Assembly: GCF_001424195.1 (NCBI RefSeq) | Contig: NZ_LMOO01000001.1 | Location: 560,256 to 624,255 of the forward strand | Source of the DNA: Cellulomonas sp. Leaf334 | GTDB lineage: Bacteria; Actinomycetota; Actinomycetes; Actinomycetales; Cellulomonadaceae | DNA: 64,000 nt | Direction: 5' to 3' | Part shown: piece by piece, positions 33,909-47,743 of the stretch | Layout: every line of letters starts with the position of its first letter | Position numbering within the stretch: the stretch's first letter is position 1 | The notes under the pieces: generated by a model | Told to the model about the DNA's origin: nothing | The model's input: only the letters and a program-made list of their open reading frames with translations | The model's database searches: none | Translations under genes and position numbers: made by a program

Positions 33909-35177
33909 ATGCCCACCGATACGTCGCGGCCCGCCGCCCGATCCCCCCGCCCCGCAGCACTGGTCCGCCGCGTCGTGTTCGTCGACGGGGTCCGCACCCC
34001 GTTCGGGCGCGCGCGCAAGGACGGGCTGTACGCCCACACCCGCGCCGACGACCTCTCGGTCAAGACCGTCCGCGAGCTGCTCCGGCGCCACCCCGAGCTC
34101 CCGCCCGAGCGCATCGACGAGGTCGCCATCGCGGCGACCACGCAGCAGGGCGACCAGGGTCTGACCCTCGGCCGCACGGTCGGCGTGCTGGCGGGTCTCC
34201 CCCGGTCCGTCCCCGGCTACGCGATCGACCGCATGTGCGCCGGCGCGATGACCGCGGTGACGAACACGGCGGCCGCGATCGGCTTCGGCGCGCAGGACGT
34301 GGCGCTGGCCGGTGGGGTCGAGCACATGGGGCACCACCCGATGGGCTTCGACGCCGACCCGAACCCGCGGTTCCTGTCCGAGCGGCTCGTCGCCAACGAC
34401 GCGCTCAACATGGGGGTCACGGCGGAGAACCTGCACGACAAGTTCCCCGCGCTGACGCGCGAGCGGGCCGACGCGTACGGAGTCGCCAGCCAGGACAAGT
34501 ACGCCGCGGCGCTGGCCGCCGGCAAGATCGAGCCGGACCTGGTCCCCGTCGCGCTGCGGGACCCGGAGCACGGCTGGGGCCTGGCCACGGCCGACGAGCC
34601 ACCGCGGCCGGGCACCACGGTCGAGGCGATCCAGAAGCTGTCCACGCCGTTCCGGGCCGGCGGCCGCGTGACGGCCGGAACGGCCGCTCCCCTGACGGAC
34701 GGCGCCGCGTCGTGCCTGCTCGCCGCCGAGGAGACGGCCGCCGAGCTCGGTCTGCCCACGCGCATGCGGATGGTGTCCTTCGCGTACGCCGGCGTCGAGC
34801 CCGAGATCATGGGCATCGGCCCGGTCCCGGCCACCGTCAAGGCGCTCGACCGGGCCGGTCTGTCCATCGAGGACATCGGCCTGTTCGAGATCAACGAGGC
34901 GTTCGCCGTCCAGGTGCTCTCGTTCCTCGACGCGTTCGGCATCGCCGACGACGACCCCCGCGTCAACCAGTACGGCGGTGCGATCGCCGTCGGCCACCCG
35001 CTGGCCTCGTCGGGCGTGCGCCTGATGACGCAGCTGGCCCGCCAGTTCGAGGAGAACCCGGACGTCCGCTTCGGCCTGACCACCATGTGCGTCGGTCTGG
35101 GCCAGGGCGGCACCGTCATCTGGGAGAACCCGCACCACGCCGACTACGAGCCTCTCGAGGGGACGACCGCCAAGTGA
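33909..35177 (+). CDS. fadA: Acetyl-CoA acyltransferase (thiolase) FadA
   Basis: 422 residues. The nucleophilic Cys110 lies in RMCAGAMTAV. The His of the second motif is in GHPLASSGVR, where Ala replaces the Gly usual after Pro-Leu. The C-terminal Cys is in TMCVGLGQGG. TRIHFGRA-like start (here VRTPFGRARKDG) and EAFAVQ complete the thiolase pattern. It cleaves 3-ketoacyl-CoA in beta-oxidation. The ATG has GGAGG 5 nt upstream. It is coupled to fadB by a GTGA overlap, forming the two-subunit trifunctional complex. Confidence 0.95.
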   Translation: MPTDTSRPAARSPRPAALVRRVVFVDGVRTPFGRARKDGLYAHTRADDLSVKTVRELLRRHPELPPERIDEVAIAATTQQGDQGLTLGRTVGVLAGLPRSVPGYAIDRMCAGAMTAVTNTAAAIGFGAQDVALAGGVEHMGHHPMGFDADPNPRFLSERLVANDALNMGVTAENLHDKFPALTRERADAYGVASQDKYAAALAAGKIEPDLVPVALRDPEHGWGLATADEPPRPGTTVEAIQKLSTPFRAGGRVTAGTAAPLTDGAASCLLAAEETAAELGLPTRMRMVSFAYAGVEPEIMGIGPVPATVKALDRAGLSIEDIGLFEINEAFAVQVLSFLDAFGIADDDPRVNQYGGAIAVGHPLASSGVRLMTQLARQFEENPDVRFGLTTMCVGLGQGGTVIWENPHHADYEPLEGTTAK

Positions 35178-37282
35178 GCACCTCCACGGAAGCGCGCGCC
35201 GAGCGCGTCTCGCACGCCATCGCCCGCGACGTCATCCTGCCCGGCGGCGCCGGCACCCTGGTGCTCGTCACCATCGACAACGGCCTCGACCACACCAAGC
35301 CGACGACGCTCGGCCCGCTGGGCATCGCCGAGCTGACCGCCACGCTCACCGCCGTCCAGGCGCGCGTCGCGGCCGGCGAGGTCGCCGCCGTCGCGGTCAC
35401 CGGCAAGCCGTACTACCTGGCCGCCGGCGCCGACCTCACGCAGATCGGCACCGTCCCCGGCCGCGAGGGGTCGCTCGAGCTCGGGCGCAACGGGCACCGC
35501 GCGTACGAGCTCCTGCACACGATGGGCGTTCCGACGTTCGCGTTCGTCAACGGCGTCGCCCTCGGCGGTGGCCTCGAGCTCGCGCTGAACTGCGACTACC
35601 GGACGGTCGCCTCCGACGTCCGGGCGCTGGCCCTCCCGGAGACCGGGCTCGGCCTGGTGCCCGGCTGGGGCGGCGCGTACATCGTGCCGCGGCTCGTCGG
35701 CATCGAGAAGGCGCTCGACGTCATCCTCACGCGGCCCGCGGCCAACAAGCCGTTCGCCGCGGTCGAGGCGACGACGATCGGGCTGATGGACGTCGTGCTC
35801 GACCCGGCGGACTTCCTCGAGGAGTCCATCCGCTGGGCTGCCCGCGTGGTCACCGGCGAGGTCGTCGTGCCCCGTCGCGAGCTCGACAGCGCGGAGGTCT
35901 GGGACGGTGTCGTCGCTGCGGCCCGCCAGCGCCTGGATGCGGTGATCAACCGGTCCCGGCCCGCGCCCTACCGCGCGCTCGACCTGGTCGCCGCCGCGCG
36001 CACCGCGTCCCGCGAGGAGGCCTTCGCGGCCGAGGACGAGGCGCTCGCCGACCTGATCATGAGCGACGAGATGCGCGCCTCGGTGTACGCGTTCGGGCTC
36101 GTGTCCGGCGGCAAGAAGCCCGTCGGCGCCCCCGACCGGTCGCTCGCGCAGCCCGTCACGCGGGTCGGCATCGTCGGCGCCGGGCTCATGGCCGCGCAGA
36201 TCGCGATGCTCTTCGCGCAGCGCCTCGGCGTCCCGGTCGTCATGCGCGACCTCGACCAGGAGCGCGTCGACAAGGGTCTGGCCGCCGTGAAGTCGTCCGT
36301 GGACCGCCTCACGTCGACGGGTCGCATGAGCGTGTCCGCCGCGAGCAGGCTCATCGGCTCGATCCACGGCACGACCGACCTCGCCGAGTTCGCGACCTGC
36401 GACCTCGTCATCGAGGCGGTCACCGAGATCCTCGACCTGAAGAAGAAGGTGTTCGCGGAGCTGGAGACCGTCATCTCCCCGACGACGATCCTCGCGACCA
36501 ACACGTCCGCGCTGTCCGTGACCGCGATGGCGGCCGACCTGCAGCACCCCGAGCGCGTCGTCGGGCTGCACTTCTTCAACCCCGTGGCCGCGATGCCGCT
36601 GGTGGAGGTCGTGCAGGCCGAGAAGACGTCGCTCGAGGCGCTCGCCACCGGGTTCGCCGTCGCGGCGAAGCTGCGCAAGACGGCCGTCCTCGTCGCGGAC
36701 CGTCCCGGCTTCGTCGTCAACCGGCTCCTCGTGCTGCTGCTCGGCGTGATCGTCGACGCGGTCGAGAAGGGCACGCCGGTCGAGGTCGCGGACCGTGCGC
36801 TGCGTCCGCTCGGCCTGCCGATGCCGCCCTTCGAGCTGTTCGACCTCGTCGGACCCGCCGTCGGGCTGCACGTGCTGACGTCGCTGCGCGAGGAGCTGGG
36901 CGACCGGTTCCCGCGCTCCCCCGGACTCGAGAAGCTCGTGGCCGAGGGCACGACGGTGGTCCTGCCCGCGAAGGCGAAGGGCTTGCCCAAGCCGGTCGAC
37001 CCCGCGATCCAGGCCGCGTTCAGCGAGACGACAGGGACCGGCCTCGACGAGGCCGGCGTGCTCGACAGCGTGCTCACCGCGCTCACGGTCGAGGTGGGCC
37101 ACATGCTGGAGGAGGGCGTCGTCGCCACCCCGCAGCAGATCGACCTGTGCATGATCCTGGGCGCGGGCTGGGGCTTCCACCTCGGTGGGCTCACCCCGTA
37201 CCTGGACCGCACCGGCTACTCGGAGCGCGTGCTCGGCCGACGGATCCTGCCCGACGGCGTCGCGAACGTGCCCGCCGTCTAG
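35174..37282 (+). CDS. fadB: Fatty-acid oxidation alpha subunit FadB: enoyl-CoA hydratase / 3-hydroxyacyl-CoA dehydrogenase
   Basis: 702 residues. Residues 1-200 are a crotonase domain (AAGADLTQIG, NGVALGGGLELALNCDY, PETGLGLVPGWGG). A linker leads to the NAD-binding domain at about 325 with GIVGAGLMAAQIA, where Ala replaces one Gly of GxGxxG-type signatures, then ATNTSALSV and HFFNPVAAMPLVEVV. Two C-terminal 3HCDH domains close the protein. It hydrates enoyl-CoA and oxidises the product. The GTG overlaps the fadA stop; the stop overlaps the convergent pflA stop by 4 bp. Confidence 0.95.
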   Translation: MSTSTEARAERVSHAIARDVILPGGAGTLVLVTIDNGLDHTKPTTLGPLGIAELTATLTAVQARVAAGEVAAVAVTGKPYYLAAGADLTQIGTVPGREGSLELGRNGHRAYELLHTMGVPTFAFVNGVALGGGLELALNCDYRTVASDVRALALPETGLGLVPGWGGAYIVPRLVGIEKALDVILTRPAANKPFAAVEATTIGLMDVVLDPADFLEESIRWAARVVTGEVVVPRRELDSAEVWDGVVAAARQRLDAVINRSRPAPYRALDLVAAARTASREEAFAAEDEALADLIMSDEMRASVYAFGLVSGGKKPVGAPDRSLAQPVTRVGIVGAGLMAAQIAMLFAQRLGVPVVMRDLDQERVDKGLAAVKSSVDRLTSTGRMSVSAASRLIGSIHGTTDLAEFATCDLVIEAVTEILDLKKKVFAELETVISPTTILATNTSALSVTAMAADLQHPERVVGLHFFNPVAAMPLVEVVQAEKTSLEALATGFAVAAKLRKTAVLVADRPGFVVNRLLVLLLGVIVDAVEKGTPVEVADRALRPLGLPMPPFELFDLVGPAVGLHVLTSLREELGDRFPRSPGLEKLVAEGTTVVLPAKAKGLPKPVDPAIQAAFSETTGTGLDEAGVLDSVLTALTVEVGHMLEEGVVATPQQIDLCMILGAGWGFHLGGLTPYLDRTGYSERVLGRRILPDGVANVPAV

Positions 37283-38142
37283 AAGACGCTCAGCCCCCGG
37301 TCCCGGAACGTCGCGCGCACGCGCTCGACGAGCTCCGGGGTCGGGGGTTCTGTCTCTCCCAGCTCGTAGCGCATCCCCAGTGCATCCCACTTGTCGCGGC
37401 CCATCTGGTGGAACGGCAGCACCTCGACGCGCTCGACGACGTCGCCGAGGGCCGTGACATGGTCCGCGACGGCCGCGACGTTCTCCGGGTCGTCGGTCAG
37501 CCCGGGGACGAGGACGAACCGCACCCACGTGCGCGTGCCGCTCTCGCGCAGGCGCTGCCCGAAGTCCAGCGTCGGCTGCAACGCCCGGCCCGTGACGCGG
37601 CGGTACGTCTCCGGCAGCCCGGACTTGATGTCGAGCAGCACCAGGTCGACGTCCGCCAGCATCGCGTCCGTGCACTGGCTGCCCAGGAAGCCCGACGTGT
37701 CCACCGTGGTGTGCACGCCCATGGCCTTCGCCCCGCGCAGCAGCCGCGCGACGAACGCCGGCTGCATCAGCGGCTCACCACCCGAGATCGTCAGACCGCC
37801 GCCCGTCGCCGTGAAGACGGTCCGGTACCGGGCGACCCGCGCGAGGATCTCGTCGGCCGTCACGTCCGTCCCCCGGCGCATCTGCATGGTGTCGGGGTTG
37901 TGGCAGTACAGGCACTGCAACGGGCAGCCGGCCAGGAACACGGTCAGCCGCGTGCCCGGCCCGTCGACGGCCGTGACCAGCTCCCAGGAGTGGACGGACC
38001 CGATCGACCCGGATCGGACCGCCGCCATCTTCGCCGCGTGGTCGAGCTCGACCGACGACAGTCCCGCCGTCCCCGACCGGGACCTGGGCAGACCCAGGTG
38101 CACGGTCGGCCACGGCGCCGCGTCGTGCACCTGGGTGGTCAT
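37279..38142 (-). CDS. pflA: Pyruvate formate-lyase activating enzyme (radical SAM)
   Basis: 287 residues. The radical-SAM triad is CPLQCLYC (CxxxCxxC), followed by the GGE motif SGGEPL, the TSGF segment and the LLDIKS strand. It abstracts hydrogen from the active-site Gly of PflB using S-adenosylmethionine and a [4Fe-4S] cluster. The ATG at 38142 lies 7 nt after the pflB stop, so the pair is one operon. The 45 or so residues before the Cys triad include SIGSVHSWELVTAVDGPGTR, normal for the family. Confidence 0.95.
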   Translation of the reverse strand: MTTQVHDAAPWPTVHLGLPRSRSGTAGLSSVELDHAAKMAAVRSGSIGSVHSWELVTAVDGPGTRLTVFLAGCPLQCLYCHNPDTMQMRRGTDVTADEILARVARYRTVFTATGGGLTISGGEPLMQPAFVARLLRGAKAMGVHTTVDTSGFLGSQCTDAMLADVDLVLLDIKSGLPETYRRVTGRALQPTLDFGQRLRESGTRTWVRFVLVPGLTDDPENVAAVADHVTALGDVVERVEVLPFHQMGRDKWDALGMRYELGETEPPTPELVERVRATFRDRGLSVF

Positions 38143-38149
38143 GACCGCG

Positions 38150-40423
38150 TCAGACCGATCCGTGGAACGTGCGGGACAGCACGTCGAGCTGCTGCTCACG
38201 GGTGAGCCGCACGAAGTTCACGGCGTAGCCCGACACCCGGATGGTCAGCTGCGGGTACTCCTCGGGGTGCTCCATCGCGTCCTCGAGCGTCTCGCGGTTC
38301 AGCACGTTGATGTTCAGGTGGTAGCCCGACGACATCATGTACGCGTCCAGCAGGCCGACCAGGTTGGTCACCTGCTCGTCGCGCGTGCGTCCCAGTCCGG
38401 TGGGGATCACCGACGACGTCAACGAGATCCCGTCCATCGCCTCGGCGTACGGGAGCTTCGCCACGGACAGTGCGGAGGCGAGCATCCCGTGCGAGTCCCG
38501 GCCGTTCATCGGGTTGGCGCCGGGCGCGAACGGCTGGCCGGCCTTGCGCCCGTCGGGGGTGTCGCCCGTGGACTTCCCGTAGACGACGTTCGACGTGATG
38601 GTGAGCACCGACTGCGTGTGGATCGACTCGCGGTACGTGGGGGTGCGACGGATCTTCGCCATGAACGTCTCGACCAGCCGGACGGCGATGTCGTCGGCCC
38701 GGTCGTCGTCGTTCCCGTAGGTGGGGAAGTCGCCGTCCACCGTGTACTCGGTGACCAGGCCGTCGACGTTCCGGACCGGGTGCACCTCGGCGTGCTTGAT
38801 GGCCGAGAGCGAGTCGGCGACGACGGACAGGCCAGCGATCCCGCACGCCATCGTCCGCAGGACCTCCCGGTCGTGCAGCGCCATCTCGAGCCGCTCGTAC
38901 GCGTACTTGTCGTGCATGAAGTGCACGCAGTTGAGCGCGTCGACATAGGTCTGCGCGAGCCAGTCGAGGGTCACGTCCAGCTTGGCGACGACGTCGTCGT
39001 AGTCCAGCAGGTCACCGGCGACCGCCGGCGCGACCGGGGCGACCTGCTTGCCGGTGAGCTCGTCACGACCGCCGTTGATGGCGTAGAGCAGGGCCTTGGC
39101 CAGGTTCACCCGGGCGCCGAAGAACTGCATCTGCTTGCCCACGCGCATGGGCGAGACGCAGCACGCGATCGCGGCGTCGTCGCCCCACGACTCACGGATG
39201 AGGTCGTCCGACTCGTACTGCAGCGCGGAGGTGTCGATGGAGACCTGCGTGCAGAACCGCTTGAACCCGTCGGGCAGCCGGTCCGTCCAGAACACCGTGA
39301 GGTTCGGCTCCGGTGCCGGTCCCAGGTTGTAGAGCGTCTGCAGGTACCGGAACGAGGTCTTGGTGACCAGCGTCCGTCCGTCCTGCCCCATCCCCCCGAG
39401 GGACTCGGTCACCCACGTGGGGTCGCCGGAGAACAGCTCGTCGTACTCGGGGGTGCGCAGGAACCGCACGATCCGGAGCTTGATCACCAGGTCGTCGACG
39501 AGCTCCTGGGCGTCCTGCTCGGTCAGCCGGCCCGCGGCGAGGTCGCGCTGCAAGTACACGTCGAGGAACGTGGAGGTACGTCCCAGCGACATCGCCGCAC
39601 CGTTCTGCTCCTTCACCGCACCGAGGTAGGCGAAGTACAGCCACTGCACGGCCTCGCGAGCGGTCGTCGCCGGACCGGAGATGTCGTAGCCGTAGGACGC
39701 TGCCATGACCTTGAGCTCGCCCAGCGCGCGGATCTGCTCGGCGTTCTCCTCACGGTCACGGATGACCCGCTCCGACGAGCGCTCGAGGTCCAGCTCGGCG
39801 CGGTCCGTGCGCTTGGCGGCGATGAGCGCGTCGACGCCGTACAGGGCGACCCGGCGGTAGTCGCCGATGATCCGACCGCGCCCGTAGGCGTCCGGCAGAC
39901 CGGTGATGAGGTGCGCCGAGCGGGCCGCGCGGACGTCCGGCGGGTAGACGTCGAACACGCCGTCGTTGTGGGTCTTGCGGTACTTGGTGAAGATCTCGCC
40001 GACGACCGGGTCGGGCTCGAACCCGTAGGTCTCCAGCGCCTTCTCGACCATCCGGTAGCCACCGTTGGGCATGATCGCGCGCTTCAGGGGCGCGTCGGTC
40101 TGCAGGCCCACGATCAGCTCGTTGTGCCGGTCGATGTAGCCGGGCGCGTGCGACGTGATCGTCGACGGCGTGTGCTGGTCGACGTCGTGGACGCCGCGGG
40201 CGCGCTCGGCCGGGAACATCGCCGTCAGCCGCGCCCACATCGCCGTCGTGCGCGCCGTGGGACCGGCCAGGAACGAGGCATCACCCGTGTACGGCGTGTA
40301 GTTGCGCTGGAGGAAGTCCCGCACGTCGATCTCGCCCGTCCAGGGCCCGTCGGCGAAGCCGCGCCACGCCGGCTGCAGCGCGGGCTGGGAAGGTGCGTTC
40401 ACGGACAGGGTGCTGGTGGACAT
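38150..40423 (-). CDS. pflB: Formate C-acetyltransferase (pyruvate formate-lyase)
   Basis: 757 residues, the usual length. The active-site pair Cys421-Cys422 lies in [11 protein letters not shown], and the radical Gly732 in RVSGYAVNF. It splits pyruvate with CoA into acetyl-CoA and formate under anoxic conditions. The ATG has GGAGGAG 6 nt upstream. pflA follows directly. The presence of PFL indicates a facultative anaerobe able to run mixed-acid fermentation. A palindrome upstream may bind an oxygen- or NO-responsive regulator. Confidence 0.97.
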   Translation of the reverse strand: MSTSTLSVNAPSQPALQPAWRGFADGPWTGEIDVRDFLQRNYTPYTGDASFLAGPTARTTAMWARLTAMFPAERARGVHDVDQHTPSTITSHAPGYIDRHNELIVGLQTDAPLKRAIMPNGGYRMVEKALETYGFEPDPVVGEIFTKYRKTHNDGVFDVYPPDVRAARSAHLITGLPDAYGRGRIIGDYRRVALYGVDALIAAKRTDRAELDLERSSERVIRDREENAEQIRALGELKVMAASYGYDISGPATTAREAVQWLYFAYLGAVKEQNGAAMSLGRTSTFLDVYLQRDLAAGRLTEQDAQELVDDLVIKLRIVRFLRTPEYDELFSGDPTWVTESLGGMGQDGRTLVTKTSFRYLQTLYNLGPAPEPNLTVFWTDRLPDGFKRFCTQVSIDTSALQYESDDLIRESWGDDAAIACCVSPMRVGKQMQFFGARVNLAKALLYAINGGRDELTGKQVAPVAPAVAGDLLDYDDVVAKLDVTLDWLAQTYVDALNCVHFMHDKYAYERLEMALHDREVLRTMACGIAGLSVVADSLSAIKHAEVHPVRNVDGLVTEYTVDGDFPTYGNDDDRADDIAVRLVETFMAKIRRTPTYRESIHTQSVLTITSNVVYGKSTGDTPDGRKAGQPFAPGANPMNGRDSHGMLASALSVAKLPYAEAMDGISLTSSVIPTGLGRTRDEQVTNLVGLLDAYMMSSGYHLNINVLNRETLEDAMEHPEEYPQLTIRVSGYAVNFVRLTREQQLDVLSRTFHGSV

Positions 40424-40484
40424 CTGTTGCTCCTCCGACGGTGGTCGATATCTCGACGCTACGGAGGCAGTGATCCCATGTCTC

Positions 40485-40506
40485 GGGACGAAAGACCCTA
40501 AGTCCC
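40485..40506. promoter_or_regulatory. DosR-like palindrome upstream of pflB-pflA
   Basis: GGGAC and GTCCC stand 12 bp apart, and the sequence between (GAAAGACCCTAA) makes GGGACGAAAGACCC and, on the other strand, GGGACTTAGGGTC, both close to the mycobacterial DosR half-site pattern. It lies 62-83 bp before the pflB ATG. An anaerobically induced gene is a fitting target. Confidence 0.5.
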
Positions 40507-40564
40507 TGGTGAGCCGATCGACAGCCGGGTCGCCGTCCTTACCGATGGGACGGACGACTCACTC

Positions 40565-44775
<4,211 letters not shown>

Positions 44776-44779
<4 letters not shown>

Positions 44780-45462
44780 CGGGACCGACGCCGGAGGTGC
44801 GTGGGGCGCGCGCCGAGCTGCTCGACCTGTGCGCCCGGGGCCTCGACTGGCGCGTCGACCCGGCCCGGGTGCTGGAGGACCCCTCGACGGCCCGGCCGGC
44901 CGCGGTGCTGGTCCTGTTCGGGGTGCTCGACGCGACCCCGTCGCGGACCGACGACCCCGTGGTCGCCCGCGATCTCGACGTCCTGCTCCAGCGGCGCTCC
45001 CGGACGCTCGGCCACCATGCCGGGCAGATCGCCTTTCCCGGCGGCCGGCTCGAGCCGGTCGACGCCGGCCCTCGCGAGGCAGCCCTCCGGGAGGCGGTCG
45101 AGGAGGTCGGGCTCGAGGCGTCGGGCGTCGAGGTCCTCGGTACCCTGCCGTCGATGCCCGTGCCCGTGAGCAACCACCTGGTCACGCCCGTCCCGGCGTG
45201 GTGGACACGACCGTCGCAGGTCGCGGCCGTCGACCACGCCGAGACGGTGGACGTGTTCCGCATCCCGGTGGCGGACCTGCTGGAGCCGGCCAACCGGGCG
45301 AGCGTCGAGCACACGCGCTGGGGCCGGACCGTCCGCACGCCCGCGTTCACCGTCGGTGGCGTGCTGGTCTGGGGGTTCACCGGCATCGTCCTGGCGAGGA
45401 TGTTCGACGCCCTCGGCTGGGCCGTGCCCTACGACGTGCACCGCGTCGTGCAGGCCCGCTGA
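44776..45462 (+). CDS. NUDIX hydrolase, CoA pyrophosphatase type
   Basis: 228 residues. The Nudix box is GGRLEPVD followed by EAALREAVEEVGLE, and the preceding HHAGQIAFPGGR is the extra motif that marks CoA diphosphatases (NudL/Pcd1 type). It should split coenzyme A or acyl-CoA into 4'-phosphopantetheine and adenosine 3',5'-bisphosphate. The ATG overlaps the amidotransferase stop by ATGA. A kinase-like gene follows almost immediately. Confidence 0.92.
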
Positions 45463-45463
45463 C

Positions 45464-46333
45464 GTGGTGCATCCCGTCCCCGAGATCGAGGTCACGGCCG
45501 ACCTCGCGCGCACGCTGCTGGTCGAACAGCATCCCGACCTCGCCGGCCTGCCGCTGACCTGGGCGGGCACGGGATGGGACAACGCGCTGTGGCGCGTCGG
45601 CGACCACCTGACCGCGCGGTTCCCCGTGCGGGCGGTCGCCGCGCCGATGGTGGTCCACGAGCAGCGCTGGCTGCCCGTCCTCGCGCCCCGGCTCCCTGTC
45701 GACGTACCGACGCCCGTCCGCGTCGGCATGCCGTCGTCCACCTACCCGTGGCCGTGGAGCGTCGTCCCGTGGTTCGACGCCGTCGCCGCGCACCACACCG
45801 GCGTGGCGAGCCGCTCGCGGTGGGCGTCGCAGCTGGCCGAGGTGTTCGTCGCGCTGCACCGCGCAGCCCCGCACGACGCCCCGGTGAACCCGTACCGCGG
45901 CGTGCCGATCGCCCCGCGCGAGCAGCCGCTGCGCGAACGGCTCGAGAAGCTCGCACTGCCCGACACCGACCGCATCCTCGAGCGCTGGCGTGACCTGGCC
46001 GCCGCCCCCCCGTGGGACGGTCCGGCCCTGTGGCTGCACGGCGACCCCCACCCCGCCAACCTCCTGGTGCACGACGGCCGGCTGCGCGCGGTCATCGATT
46101 TCGGCGACGTGACGTCCGGCGACCCGGCGTCCGACCTGTCGACGGCGTGGCTGACCTTCGACGCCGACGGCCGAGCGGCGTTCCGGGAGCGGCTGGCGCC
46201 CGACGACGCGACGTGGCGACGTGCGCAGGCCTGGGCGCTGCACATGGCGGTGGTGCTCCAGATGCACCCGGTCGACCACCCCACCCTCGCGGAGATCGGG
46301 CGGCACGGGGTCGCGCAAGCGCTCGCCGACTGA
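45464..46333 (+). CDS. Aminoglycoside-phosphotransferase (APH) family kinase
   Basis: 289 residues of the APH/choline-kinase fold. Catalytic WLHGDPHPANLLV (the Brenner motif HxDxxxxN) and the metal-binding VIDFGDVTSGDPASDL are complete, and a substrate-side WSVVPWFDAV segment is present. Such enzymes phosphorylate small alcohols or drugs; chromosomal members of this subgroup often occur beside housekeeping genes and need not confer resistance. The start GTG (45464, with a second GTG right after) lies one base after the nudix stop, so it is co-transcribed. Confidence 0.88.
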   Translation: MVHPVPEIEVTADLARTLLVEQHPDLAGLPLTWAGTGWDNALWRVGDHLTARFPVRAVAAPMVVHEQRWLPVLAPRLPVDVPTPVRVGMPSSTYPWPWSVVPWFDAVAAHHTGVASRSRWASQLAEVFVALHRAAPHDAPVNPYRGVPIAPREQPLRERLEKLALPDTDRILERWRDLAAAPPWDGPALWLHGDPHPANLLVHDGRLRAVIDFGDVTSGDPASDLSTAWLTFDADGRAAFRERLAPDDATWRRAQAWALHMAVVLQMHPVDHPTLAEIGRHGVAQALAD

Positions 46334-46353
46334 CCCGGCGGCATACTGGTCCG

Positions 46354-46788
46354 ATGGCGAACGAGCCCAACAAGACCGTCGCGACCGACGCAGACGTCGA
46401 CGCGTTCCTCGCTGCCGTGGAGCACCCGGTGCGTCGCCGGGACGCGCTCCGCCTGGTCGAGCTGATGAGCCGCGTGACGGGTGAACGGCCGCAGCTGTGG
46501 GGACCGAGCATCGTCGGCTTCGGCAGCTACCACTACAGCTACGCGTCGGGCCGCCAGGGCGACGCGATCGCCGCGGGGTTCTCCCCGCGCAAGGCCTCGA
46601 CGACGGTCTACCTCGCCGACGGGGTGGAGGCGCACGCCGACCTGCTCGCGCGCCTCGGTCCGCACACGAGCTCGGTGAGCTGCGTCTACATCAAGGACCT
46701 CGACAAGGTCGATCTCGGTGTCCTCGAGGAGGCCGTCCGCCGCTCCTATGCCGTCGTGACCGCGGAGGGCTTCGGCAACGCCGGGTGA
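46354..46788 (+). CDS. DUF1801 domain protein
   Basis: 144 residues. The core YdhG-like segment is recognisable: VDAFLAAV near the start, DALRLVELMSRVTG, GPSIVGFGSYHYSYASG, AGFSPRKASTTVYL and CVYIKDLDKVDLGVL. The family has the fold of frataxin-like/YdhG proteins, with no proven activity. A CATACT box ends 6 nt before the ATG, so it may have a leaderless transcript. It stands between the guaB1 run and the arginase-fold gene. Confidence 0.9.
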   Translation: MANEPNKTVATDADVDAFLAAVEHPVRRRDALRLVELMSRVTGERPQLWGPSIVGFGSYHYSYASGRQGDAIAAGFSPRKASTTVYLADGVEAHADLLARLGPHTSSVSCVYIKDLDKVDLGVLEEAVRRSYAVVTAEGFGNAG

Positions 46789-46805
46789 GTGTCGGCGCCC
46801 GCACC

Positions 46806-46811
46806 TAGCCT
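46806..46811 (+). promoter_or_regulatory. -10 box TAGCCT of a leaderless transcript
   Basis: TAGCCT ends 6 nt before the GTG at 46818, and no Shine-Dalgarno sequence lies between. Confidence 0.55.
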
Positions 46812-46817
46812 GGCCGG

Positions 46818-47711
46818 GTGCCGCACCGACCTCTGGGTGTCCTCGGGGTGCCGTCCAGCGCCGCCGCGCACGCCCCCGGCCTCGAACGCTCCCCCGCCGC
46901 CCTGCGCGCCGCGGGGCTGGTCCCCGCCCTGGAACGCTCCGGTCGTCGTGTGGTCGACCACGGCGACACGACGCCCGCCCGCTGGCGCCCCGACCCGCCC
47001 GAACGCACCAACCCCCACGACGTGGACCGGGTCGCCACGGTCCTGCAGGAGGCCAGGTCCGCGCTGGCGCCGGTGCTCGCGGCGGGACAGGTCCCCGTCG
47101 TGCTCGGCGGCGAGTGCACGGTGACCCTCGCGGTCCTCGCCGCGTGCGCGGACGCCGGGCTCGACGTGGGTCTGGTCTACGTCGACGGTGGGCAGGACCT
47201 GCAGCTCGCCGCGGACCACCCGGAGGAGCCCATCGCGGACTCGATGGGAGTGGCTCACCTGCTGGACCTGCCGGGCACCCACGACGCCCTCGCGGGGCTC
47301 GGGCCGCGTCGCCCGCTCCTGACCGCGGACAGGCTGTGCTTCGTCGGGTACGCCGACGACGAGGAGGACGTGCACGGTCTCGTCCCGTCCGTCCGGATCC
47401 CCGCGTCGTCCGTCCTGGCGGACCCGGGCTCCGCCGCACGGCGCGCCGTCGCCGCCGTCGGCACCGGCTTCCTCGTGCACCTCGACGTGGACGTCCTGGA
47501 CATGTTCACGCTGCCGCTCGCCGACGTCCCGCAGTACGGGAGGGGGCTGACCCCGCCGGTGCTGACCGACCTGCTCGCCGCGCTCGTGTCCACCCCCGGC
47601 TGGTCCGGCCTCGTCGTCGCCGAGGCGAACCCCGACCGCGACGACGAGCACGCGACGTCGATGCGCACCCTCGTCGGCCTGCTGGAGGCTGCACTCACCC
47701 CCGCCTCCTGA
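46818..47711 (+). CDS. Arginase/agmatinase-fold protein with altered metal site
   Basis: 297 residues of the ureohydrolase fold. Three metal motifs can be aligned. The usual GGDHS is GGECT (Cys100 where His is normal). The usual DAHxD is Asp123-Gly-Gly-Gln-Asp127 (His lost). SxDxDxxDP becomes Asp223-x-Asp225-xx-Asp228. So both His ligands of the manganese pair are replaced while the Asp residues remain. It may bind a different metal, use another chemistry or be non-catalytic. The GTG is supported by a leaderless -10 box. A membrane protein gene follows after 32 bp. Confidence 0.85.
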   Translation: MPHRPLGVLGVPSSAAAHAPGLERSPAALRAAGLVPALERSGRRVVDHGDTTPARWRPDPPERTNPHDVDRVATVLQEARSALAPVLAAGQVPVVLGGECTVTLAVLAACADAGLDVGLVYVDGGQDLQLAADHPEEPIADSMGVAHLLDLPGTHDALAGLGPRRPLLTADRLCFVGYADDEEDVHGLVPSVRIPASSVLADPGSAARRAVAAVGTGFLVHLDVDVLDMFTLPLADVPQYGRGLTPPVLTDLLAALVSTPGWSGLVVAEANPDRDDEHATSMRTLVGLLEAALTPAS

Positions 47712-47743
47712 GACCACGGCCCCACGAGGAGGTCCCGCAGGGG

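Noticed and set aside
40533..40553. CCGTCC / GGACGG inverted repeat behind dxs
   Set aside because: Only 6 bp with a 9-nt loop in GC-rich DNA; too weak to call a terminator or an operator.
45464..46333. APH-family gene as an antibiotic-resistance gene
   Set aside because: No mobile element or resistance context; it sits in a housekeeping run, and the family includes many kinases of ordinary metabolites.
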